Below, in pieces: positions 36,101 to 45,070 of a stretch of 64,000 nucleotides of DNA. This DNA is from Neoceratodus forsteri (Eukaryota > Chordata > Ceratodontiformes > Ceratodontidae), in contig CM028132.1 in the NCBI GenBank assembly GCA_016271365.2, forward strand, positions 1,186,295,001-1,186,359,000. The letters are read 5' to 3'. The first letter of the stretch is position 1, and each line of letters begins with the position of its first letter. The translations under genes were made by a program, and so were the position numbers. Under the pieces are notes generated by a model. The model was given only the letters and a program-made list of their open reading frames with translations. It ran no database searches and had not been told where the DNA came from.

Positions 36101-36221
36101 TGTTGAATGGGAGGACCATAATGTCAAGGTCCTGTCTGGTATAAAACAAAACACCACCACCCTTTTTAGCATTTGGATGATCACATCTGTGAAGTTTATA
36201 TCCATTGATCCTACATCCACA
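33196..36221 (-). mobile_element. L2-2, 3' segment (interrupted by L2-3)
   Basis: Minus strand, with the 3' end at the A-rich tail 33,207-33,235 (TTTATTTATTTATTT on the plus strand). It contains the C-terminus, RT and endonuclease up to 36,221, where L2-3 interrupts the endonuclease code. The code continues at 41,221 without loss or gain of a base. The 3' UTR matches the short fragment at 10,110-10,222. Confidence 0.9.
33511..36221 (-). pseudogene. L2-2 ORF2 (endonuclease part and RT)
   Basis: Sense order: GCRINGYKLHRCDHPNAKKG and GGGVLFYTRQDL (36,215-36,120, endonuclease); linker (35,660-35,448); RT from 35,238 with SISPAGLAGSDGLLPKFL and VAPVYKKGDTTNLDNYHP; motif A GASFVDLTKAFDLADH (34,660); motif C LLYADDLVLYS (34,385, intact) with SFKYLG; and the C-terminus 33,753-33,511 with FFSWAPKLWNSLALSLR. 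Frameshifts at about 35,980, 34,780 and 34,060 and a stop at 34,464. Confidence 0.88.
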
Positions 36222-36671
36222 GGCTTTCTGGAGGTCGAGAGGGCTAGTGGTGTACGGCACCCTCCCCACCCCGAATCACAACTAAGGCTTTCTGGAGGTC
36301 AAGAAGGCTAGTGGTGTGCGGCACCATCCCACCCCATACACATGATGTGACTAAGGCTTCTGGAGGTCGAGAGGGCTATGGTGCACGCGCCTCCCCCACC
36401 CCTAATCACAACTAAGGCTTTCTGGAGGTAGAGAGGGCTAGTGGCATACGGCACCCCCCCACCCCCCAAATTGAAACTAAGGGTTTATGGAGGTCGAGAG
36501 GGCTAGTGGTGCACGGCACCCTCCCCACCCCGAATCGCAACTAAGGCTTTCTGGAGGTCAAGAGAGCTAGTGGTTGTACGGCACCCTCCCCCACCCCGAA
36601 TCACAACTAAGGCTTTCTGAAGGTCGAGAGGGCTAGTGGTGTACAGCACCCAGCCCTAATCGCAACTAAGG
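36222..36671 (+). repeat. tandem minisatellite, about 64-bp unit x 7, in the L2-3 5' UTR
   Basis: Seven units starting at 36,222, 36,286, 36,355, 36,416, 36,481, 36,545 and 36,611 (periods 61-69 bp) with the consensus start GGCTTTCTGGAGGTCGAGAG and a C-rich middle, ending ACAACTAA. An eighth copy stands alone at 37,241-37,308. Both the seventh and eighth units are followed by the same GTACGTCGGAGTGGAGTGCA block. Confidence 0.95.
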
Positions 36672-37240
36672 TACGTCGGAGTGGAGTGCACTGAGCTACC
36701 GAGAAACAGTGAAGGACTCTGATGTTTGCATTCTGAATCCTGGCACCATTTTGCTGTTGGTGTACATATGGAGATAGTCTCCTACTGTGGGATTCCATAA
36801 AGAAGATTCAGTGTTATCGGTACCAACAGTCTGATGCCTTAAGAATCTGTACCAAGACTTATTTCAGGGTTTTCAGTCATTAAATTTCCCTCGGAGCAAA
36901 AGTCTGTCTCTTTAACAACTGTACCTAGCATTTTTAAGGTCTTTAGAGATCAATTCCCCTCGGTGCAAAAGTCTGGCACCTTAACAGCTGTACCTAGCAT
37001 ATTTAAGGGCATTTAGAGATTAAATCTCCCTCGGTGCAAACCGGCACTGTAAATGATTCAATTGTGAACTTAACTACATAAATAAGAGATAAGAAAATAA
37101 GTTGAGCAGCCAAATGAGCATTTACTCCGCTCTGTGAGTTACTCCGGATTCACTGAATGCTCACTCTCTTCTAAATACCCTCCCCCTTGTTTTCCAACCC
37201 AGACTACTTATATCCATTACCTCTCCTTTACTTTCTCCAC
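36672..37240 (+). repeat. L2-3 5' UTR spacer with a second, 70-bp tandem repeat
   Basis: No coding signal. CCCTCGGNGCAAA recurs at 36,888, 36,958 and 37,028 with CTTTAACAACTGTACCTAGC-like sequence between, about 2.3 copies of a 70-bp unit. The segment ends in a pyrimidine-rich run CTCTCCTTTACTTTCTCCACAG, directly before the isolated eighth minisatellite unit. Confidence 0.8.
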
Positions 37241-37370
37241 AGGCTTTCTGGAGGTCGAGAGGGCTAGTGGTGTCCGGCGCCCTCCCCAACCCCCCGAATC
37301 GCAACTAAGGTACGTCGGAGTGGAGTGCACTGAGCTACCAAGAAACTGGTGAAGAACTCTGCTGTTTCAT
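37241..37370 (+). repeat. isolated eighth minisatellite unit with flanking block
   Basis: GCTTTCTGGAGGTCGAGAGG...CGCAACTAAG followed by GTACGTCGGAGTGGAGTGCA repeats the end of the array at 36,611-36,735. The unit is preceded by a pyrimidine tract plus CAG and followed by AAG/GTACGT, which have the form of a splice acceptor and donor. This is only a pattern match; splicing is untested. Confidence 0.7.
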
Positions 37371-37638
37371 TTGACCCCACCGACGCAGAGCGTCGGCTCC
37401 CCACTGCCCCCGCCATCACCCTTGGTGAGCACTCCCTTTTATAGGCAGCTTTAACCAATCAGCCAAGATCTCCATTAGCAGCTTATACTGCTCAACCACT
37501 AGAGGCTCCTCTACTGCTACCAATCCTGTTCACTATTCTCCCTTGAGCTTTCCACTCTTAGTCTTAGGATGATGCCTATGATTCTGCTGCTTTGCCATTT
37601 GTTTCCCCCTGCTCAGTCCCCCTCCCTGTCGTACCTCA

Positions 37639-40600
37639 ATGCACCCCCTTCCCTCCTCTGCAATTGGCCCCAGTCTGGACTCATGGCAGCTGGTGAACAT
37701 ATGGGTAGCCACTCTCTCCCCTCATGACCCCGTTAAGGGGGCTGGGCATACAGCATACACTCCTATCACTCTCTATGAATGCCTGCCTAGGCATACAACT
37801 CTGGCTTTGCCCCTTGGAGCTGTCCAGACCCAGATGCCACAGCACGTGACACTGTCATCCACCCCAGACTTTCATTACCTCCTTCAGACCTACCTCAAGG
37901 CTCATGCTCTACCCATTCCTTCAGTCTCCTTCACTATGCCACCTACCCAGCTATTCCCCTATACTAAGAGGAAGCACTCCTGGAACCCCACCTTAAGGTT
38001 CCTTCTTCTCCTCCTCCTCATGTCTGGGAATATCCATCCTAATCCTGGACCACCAATTGTTATGGTGCCTCCACAACAAACTCCGGGTGCGCTGCGCATT
38101 GCCTCTCTCAATATTTGTAGCATCCTAAAAAAGCAGGACTTCTTCCAGGGCTGGGTACTACAGCATTGACTGGATGTCGTAGAACTGTGTGAAACCTGGC
38201 TCACCCCTCGGAACCCTGATTCTTCTGTATCCCTGCCTGGGTTTACCCTCTACCATGCAGATCGACAAGGTAAGCGTGGTGGTGGCTGTGCCCTCTATAC
38301 CAAGGACACCTTGCAAGGTCTCCTACTCCCCCCCCTCAACTGGGGGCTAGCTTTCAGGCCCTCACTGTCAAACTGTCATTGGGACAAGCCCAAAACCCTT
38401 TATATATCACAACAGTATACATTCCCCCTAGGGATCAAAAATCAGCCTTCCGAGCGATGTTATCATATCTGGACACACTACCATCACAGTTGGAATTACT
38501 GGTACTCGGAGATTTTAATATCAAATGGCTAAGTAAGGATGCCATTCCTCTCATTGATATTGCCACAGCCCAAGACCTAACTCAATTGGTCACTTCCCCT
38601 ATCTGCTATGACCTGCGGGCTGGATCTTCATCCCTACTGGACCTCATCTTCTCCAATTGCCCGCTCAACATCAATAAAGTCTCCATCCTACCAAATGCCC
38701 TCAGTGACCACTCACCAGTTCTCTGCTCCTGGTCCTGTAAAACCCCAAGATCCCCTCCCAAAATAATTGAGCAACATAAACTTGGTCCTAGTAAACTGGC
38801 ACAATTAAAGGCTCACCTTAGGCCCTTGGATTGGTCCTTCATTTCAAAATCTGTAAACCCTGATAGTGCCTTGGACCTATTCACCCTGTTCTTCAATAAT
38901 ATATGCGACCTCTATGCACCTTTCACTAAAAGAATGGTTAAAGGCAATCATGTACCTTGGTTCACTGAATGGGTCAAGACTTTAATGCGAACCAGAGACT
39001 CTTTGTGGCAGCTTTCCAATGAGTCCGGCCTCCCCCATGATAGGCATATGCATAGAATGGCTCAGAACAAGTGCACTTGGGCCATTCGCAAAGTCAAAGC
39101 AGGATACTATAAATCTGCCTTAACCTCATCCTGGGGCTCTGGCCTCAAGTTCTGGAACAACATAAAGGAAATATGCAGTAAGGTCTCTAACCCGGTTCCC
39201 ACTCAAGTCATGGCTAACAGGTTCTTGACCACAGACCCCACTCACATTGCTGCAGTTTTCAGCTATGCCTTCTCCAACCTTAGCCATCTTCTCCCCCCGA
39301 ATTTCTATGATCCTCCAGCTCCTAGCACATCTTCTCCCCACACTGGTGCACCCCCCTTTTATCTGTGCCGAATCTCTCGTAAGTCAACAGAACCATACCC
39401 TAATACTGCCCTTAGCCACGCCTCCTCCAGCTCTGACTTCCTTGATCTCAGAATTCTTCAGCTCATCCTTAAAGAAGCCCTTGTTACTCTCATTCACATT
39501 TTAAACCTCTTTCTTTCTTTCTCTAAGTAAATTCCCTGCCAAATGGAAATCCACCTCTATCACACCCATATTTAAAGGTGGGGACCGCTCCTCTGCTAAC
39601 AATTACCGCCCTATCTCCATTCTTCCTCCCCTCTTCAAGGCCTTAGAGAGGATTGTTTCTGATCAGCTCACTGAGCACCTCAATAAATATAACCTTCTCT
39701 GCAAACAACAACATGGTTTCTGCAAAGGGCACAGCATGACTACTACCTTGCTTGAACTTACATCACACATGCATACTGCGCTTGATAAAGGTCACATCAT
39801 GTGTGCAATCTTCATAGACCTCGCAAAGACCTTTGACACCATTCACCATTCTCTTCTCCAAACCTTGATCAACCTGGGTCTCTCTCAGGAAGACATGGGA
39901 TGGTTCTCTGACTACCTTGTGAACCAGACCCTTCAAGTCAAATTTGGCAATACCCTATCCACCAACTCTCCTGTCCTCTCAGGCATCCCACAAGGGTCCC
40001 TTTTGGGTCTCCTTATATTCAGCCTCTTCCTAAACTCCCTCCCCACATCCTGCCCCTCCAACCTATTACTATATGCAGCTGATGCTGCCATCTTTTCCTC
40101 CAGCTCAGACCCCCTTCAACTCCACCAGTCCCTCAAGTCCTCCTTCAACTCTGTCGAAAGCTGGCTCTCCTCACACTGCCTCATTATTAACTATTAAAAA
40201 AAACAAAGTTATGCTATTCGCACATCTGCAGAATGCCAGGATAGGGCTTTTCCCACAAATACTATGGCAACCCAGACTCCCCTGGAACTTTTGGATTCCT
40301 TTAAATATCTGGGCATCATCTTGGACACTGGCCTTACCTATCATGGGCATATACACACACTATCTAAGGCTCTAAATATTAGGCTAGGGCTTTTGCACCA
40401 TTTCAAACATTACCTTACCCCGATGCCCTTAGGCTTGCTGTCTCCTCCTCGGTACTCTCTCTGCTCGACTATGGCTAACTGATTTTTGGAGGGGCAAGCA
40501 CCTCAGGTCTTGGTAGACTTTGACTTATCCTAAACAAGGCCTGTCATCTGATATTGGGGTGTGATAGACTCACACATACCCATTCACTACATAAGGACAC

Positions 40601-40983
40601 CAATTAGCTTAATCTTGACAACAGAATCAGATTCGACACCTGTATTCTGGCAAAAAAAACACCCTAGGCCTCTCCCCCTTGGCACTCACCCCTTTAATCA
40701 CCCCGGACTCAAACGTTAAACACACCCGTAGCTCAGACACCCATCTCTTCTCTGTTCCTTCATGTCATACCGCTCAATTCCAAAGATCCTTTTGCTATAG
40801 GGCCCCACTGTGGATGAATAACCTACCCTCCTCCTTGCTTTATGAACACAGAATTGGTCATTTTAAAACTCACCTTAGGGCCCACCTCCTGTCCATAAGC
40901 GACTACGACTGTAACTGGACCTGGACCCCCTTCCCTCGACCACTGACAATGGCCTCCAGCCCGCCTCCTGCTCATAGCTCTTA
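37639..40983 (+). pseudogene. L2-3 ORF2: APE endonuclease and reverse transcriptase
   Basis: N-terminal extension, then MSGNIHPNPGPP (38,022) and SLNICSILKKQDFF; a TGA stop at 38,167; VVELCETWLTPRNP and GFTLYHADRQGKRGGG (to 38,285); a frameshift; then an open 383-codon frame (38,379-39,530) with LLVLGDFNIKWL, LSDHSPVLCSW and the linker. A frameshift near 39,500 precedes the RT: KALERIV-like (39,640), CAIFIDLAKTFDTIHH (39,807), SGIPQGSLLGLLIF, and motif C YAADAAIF (40,071), where Ala replaces the first catalytic Asp. The C-terminus, with SFCYRAPLWMNNLPSSL, is at 40,780-40,850. Confidence 0.9.
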
Positions 40984-41220
40984 GCTCTAGTCCCCCTGGG
41001 ATTGATAAGCATCATGTTTTATTTTTATTTTACCTGTCTTAAACAGCTCTAGTTCCTGAATGTTTAGCCTAACTGTTCCAGTAATAACTGAACTTTTACT
41101 CTGTAACAATTACTGTAATGTGTGTCTGTATCTACTACATGTGACGTGGAACCTTTGTAAAGGAGTCTTTGACTCAATGGTATTTTCTGAATTCTGAAAT
41201 AAACAAAATAAACAAAATAA

Positions 41221-42110
41221 TGAATCTGGTATATGGGGTTTTAACCAAGTCTCAGTTAGACCTAAGACATCAGGGGAGTTGTGAGCAATTCAGGCTTCAA
41301 GCAGTGCAAAATTAGCTGACAGACTTCTAATGTTCCTATATGCAAGCCTAAGACCATTTTCTGTGAACCAATAAGATGGGTGCTTGGCAGCGATGCCATC
41401 AGGAGGCCCTGGGTTAGGTTCAATATCACCGGAGAGAGAGACATGAGAGGGGATACCCAGGTCTCAATGAGAGAGTTTGGAGTTTGCCCTCCAGTGGCAT
41501 ATAAAAAGGGGAATGGCTTAGGTAGTCAGCTATACTAGCAAATTGGATAAGCTTTAGGAGCCAAGTTTCAGGGATAGAGGTATTACCCCTGATAATTAGG
41601 TTTGAGAAAAAATAGCTGCAGTCCTTGGCTTTATTTAAGAAGCCAGAGACAGTAGATGGCAGGCAGAAAAGATCTACTTAGAGTTGGAGGGCTAGCAGAA
41701 GGGAAAATACTCCTACAAAGCTGCAGTGAAGTGAGATCACCCCCATAGTGTACACTGGTAAGGAAAAAATGGAATGTAGAACTAGGTAAAAAGAGAAAAC
41801 GCAGCGAATTCAGGACAGGAGATGGGACTGAAGCAAATGTGCAGTGGACTGCAGGAGTGAGACAGTAGCAAAGTCCAAGGATGAAACTATCCAGCAGGCA
41901 GAGATATAGACCTGCAACTAGAAACCTTATAAAGGCTTTTGCTAAGTGTGGAGATATTCACCAGGCTCCTGGGGCAATCCAACAATGAACTTCACAAGCT
42001 AGCTGCCTAGAGATCCTCCCCCCAGAAAAAATGGGCCAATCACTGAGGGGAAAAAGAACATCTGATCCCAGTGAACAAGCATTTAATAAGTCAGGGGGAG
42101 GGAGAAAACG
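41221..42110 (-). mobile_element. L2-2, 5' segment
   Basis: Sense code SPDVLGLTETWLKPHIPDS (41,290-41,225) leads into the other half at 36,221. Upstream are YRNIRSLSANFALLEA (41,350), the L2/CR1 hallmark LSGDIEPNPGPP (41,440-41,405) and a longer N-terminal extension (SNLIIRGNTSIPETWLLKLIQ, about 41,610). From about 41,640 to 42,110 the sequence is a leader without clear code. At 42,110 it passes straight into the 817-bp tandem array, so the array is directly 5' of this element. Confidence 0.85.
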
Positions 42111-42899
42111 ACTTCAGTGTCTCTCACAGAAAAAAGGCTAGGAGCCTACAATTAAATCAGAAACAGAGCCATAAACTCTGAGATTGCAGTGCACACAGAA
42201 ATGCCATAAATACCAGCTAGCTGCAATGCCAGGCAAAAATTCACTTTACAGCTTGGCTGGACAGAGGCACATTTAAGTCAGACTGTAAAGGGGTTTTTGC
42301 AGTCTCCTCTGGTCTGCAATAGTGCAGAGGTAAATTGAGGTAGAAGTTCAGCCACAGCTTGGAAGGCAGGGAGCCGCTTAGAAAAGGTGCCAGAAATTCA
42401 AAGCTAGGCTGCCTGAGGACTTGAAATGGTGCCTGCTGGCTACAGTACCTTGCTGGGTTTGGGGTGGGCTGGTGAGGTCCAAAGAGCCATGGGGAGTGTG
42501 CGGTGACCCCAACAGGGTTGACTAGGAGCCTAGGGAGAGAAGAGGGGTAGAAGATTATATTTAGTATGGGGGCAGAAGAAGGAGGCGGGGACAGACAGTC
42601 AGACTGAGCAATTAACTGGGAGGGATGGACAGAAGAGATTAGCTTAGCAGGGAGGGGTACTACTGAAAGTAGGGGGGAGCGGCAAGAAACAGCAGTAGAA
42701 ATGAGAAAGGAAATCCCACACCAAGAGCAGAAAGCCAATAGACTTCAAAAATAAAAATCCTACCCCAAATTATTCCATAAACAGTTAATTGGTGAGCAGT
42801 CAGTCAGTACATCCTAAGAGTTTAAATCATTCCCGTATTAATCATAGAATCATCAGAAAAACACAGTTAATTACTAATTAATTACTAAATGCACAAAAG
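42111..42899. repeat. array unit 1 (split by L2-4 and CR1-4; tail at 48,171-48,212)
   Basis: First unit next to L2-2. It runs to GCACAAAAG and is interrupted there by L2-4; the last 40 bp, from AAAATACAGTAGCACTTAAATG, follow CR1-4. Confidence 0.9.
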
Positions 42900-44390
42900 C
42901 AATAATAAGGATGTCACAGAGAAGCAGCCAAAAAACTCTCCGGCCATGTTAATGGTTGATGGATCCTCAACCCTTGACCCCAAGGTGATCGCAAACATCT
43001 TTAACATGGCTTTTTCAGGCTTTAGTGCTTTCCTACCCCATGACTTTATCGAAAACAGGGCCTACTCCCCCAAATACCTCAGCCCCTCAGTCTAACCATC
43101 CCCTCTTCTACTTCAGGGAAGTAAGGCTGAATGAAGCTCGCAGCTATATTACTGCAGCTATCTCCAAATCTAGATCTAGTAGCGACACCCTGGACCTTAA
43201 GCTTCTGTTGCTCACAGTCGATGAGGTAAGTCATCCTTTAACAAAAATCCTAAACCTCTCTCTCAGCTGTGGAAAATTCCCAGACCTATGGAAAGCAGCC
43301 ACCGTGACACCCATCCATAAAAGTGGGGATAAGACGAATCACTCAAATTATCGCTCTATCTCCATACTGCCCCCACTCTCTAAGGCACTCGAGCGCATTG
43401 TGGCTGATCAACTTATCGACCACTTGGATAAATACAATATACCTTGCCCACAACAACACGGCTTCCGGAAAGGTCACAGCACCACCACAGCCCTTCTTGA
43501 GTTTACTGGAACTTTGCACAAATTCCTAGACAACGGCCTTTTCACAGGGGCCATTTTCATCGACTTCTCCAAGGCCTTCAATACAGTACACCATGGTCTA
43601 TTAATTCACCAACTACTGAATGCTGGGCTATCACCTGACTCTTCTCTCTGGTTTAAAAACTACTTGGAAAACTGGTCGCAGACAGTAAAAATTGCGGACG
43701 CTCTTTCTGACACCCTGCCTGTTCGCTCGGGTGTCCCACAGGGATCCATACTGGGTCCCCTCCTTTTTAGCCTTTTCTTAAACTCTCTCCCTTACCATTG
43801 CTCTGACCAGATCATACTGTACACCGATGATGCTGTTGTATTCTCCACTCACAAAGATCCTGCAACTCTTCAACACAACCTTCAACTTGGTTTCAGTTCT
43901 GTAGAGACATGGTTTTTTAGTCATAAACAGGTCATCAATGAAAGAAAACCAAATATATGCTCTTCTGCAGCTCTCATAACCCACACAAGCTACACCACTT
44001 AGCTATCTCCACCACCCAGGGGAACACTCTAGATCAGGTGGGGTCCTTCAAATATTAGGGATACAGCTTGACCCTAATCTCTCCAATGGACTTCATGTAG
44101 ATAATGTAGCTAGAGCTGCTAATACACGGCTTGGTCTCCTCTACAAACACAGACCACACCTCACGCCAGAAGCTTTGAAGGTTGCAGTCCTGAGCTCTGT
44201 GATCTCTGTAATAGACTATGGTCTTATCATTTATGGCTCGGTCACTACCACAACCCTTAGACGCATCTCAACTGCCTTAAATAAGGCATGTTGGCTCATC
44301 ACTGGTGCTCACAATCTCACCCACACATGTGACCTGTACACTCAGACCGGCTGGCTCCAACTATCAAACCGCATAAAGTTTCTCACCTGA
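42889..44390 (+). pseudogene. L2-4 ORF2, linker and RT
   Basis: The linker has VIANIFNMAFSGFSAFLPHD (42,985) and shifts frame near 43,060. RT in 43,025-44,002 shows KIPDLWKAATVTPIHKSGD-like residues, LSKALERIVADQL, FRKGHSTTTALLEFTG, GAIFIDFSKAFNTVHHGL (motif A), SGVPQGSILGPLLFSLFLN and motif C LYTDDAVVFS (43,821; Thr in place of Ala, both Asp kept). A frameshift near 43,940 and a stop near 44,057 follow. The C-terminal part is 44,175-44,390 with VISVIDYGLIIYG and RISTALNKACWLITG, and a FAYRAPLWFNGLSP-type block follows at about 44,540. Confidence 0.9.
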
Positions 44391-45070
44391 TCCATGGTGA
44401 AAAAAAATCTACCTTGGCCTTGCACCTTCTGGGATCTCAACTCTGTTACAACACCAAATTAACAAATGGAGCCTTAGGAGATCCATGCTACAGCTACTAA
44501 ATGTCCCCCACTGTCACACTTCACAGGGACAATGCTCTTTTGCTTATCGAGCACCACTCTGGTTCAATGGCCTCAGCCCTACCATCTCCTCTGCCCCAAC
44601 AATTGGTATGTTTAAAACTAGGCTCCGGGACTATCTCACTACTCACTACCAACAGCTCCTGTGACTGCCCAACTTAACCTTGTTTCTCCATCCCTTCCTG
44701 CTCTAGTGGTCCCCCCTCCCCTTCTCACTGGATTCTACCCTCACATCTTGGTATACCCAATGCTGCACTTTTCACCTCTCCCACCCTTCCCACATTCCTT
44801 CTTCCCCCCCTCCTCTCTTCCCTCTCCCTATGACTCTGGCACTTCTTATCTATTGTCTATTTTCTCTGACAAATGCCGCTGGCTGCCCTGTTACAATGCT
44901 ACCCTTGAACTGTATTAATCTGTACTCTGTTTGCAATGTCCACATTGTTGTAATGTCTGTCTTGATGTTCCCCATAATTTGTATTTCTCTGACGTGGAAC
45001 CTTTGTAAAAGAGCCAATGCTCAAAGGTATTTGTAATCCTATACTTGATAAATAAAAAATAAATAAAATA
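42900..45070 (+). mobile_element. L2-4: 5'-truncated L2 LINE in array unit 1
   Basis: Begins in the endonuclease-RT linker (CAATAATAAGGATGTCACAG) and ends GATAAATAAAAAATAAATAAAATAAA. The 3' UTR has TCTGACGTGGAACCTTTGTAAAAG, also found in L2-3 (41,142) and L2-5, so the three are related. Its 5' truncation point and target are identical to L2-5. CR1-4 is inserted in its A-rich tail. Confidence 0.92.

Larger units (their letters stand above)
36222..41220 (+). mobile_element. L2-3: full-length L2-group LINE with a minisatellite 5' UTR
   Basis: Interrupts L2-2 cleanly, so its ends are known to the base: it starts with the 64-bp tandem units and ends with an AAATAAACAAAATAAACAAAATAA tail. At 4,999 bp it has about 1.4 kb of repetitive 5' UTR, one long ORF2 (37,639-40,980, disrupted) and a 240-bp 3' UTR. 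I see no target duplication, as is common in the L2/CR1 group. Confidence 0.9.

Noticed and set aside
36222..36671. CRISPR-like array
   Set aside because: The units are contiguous with variable length and there are no unique spacers; it is a minisatellite within a LINE of a eukaryote.
42241..42738. Open 165-codon minus-strand frame in array unit 1
   Set aside because: The other array units have stops or frameshifts in the same frame, no domain is recognisable, and composition is Pro/Ser/Leu-rich low complexity. More likely an accidental frame in a non-coding repeat.
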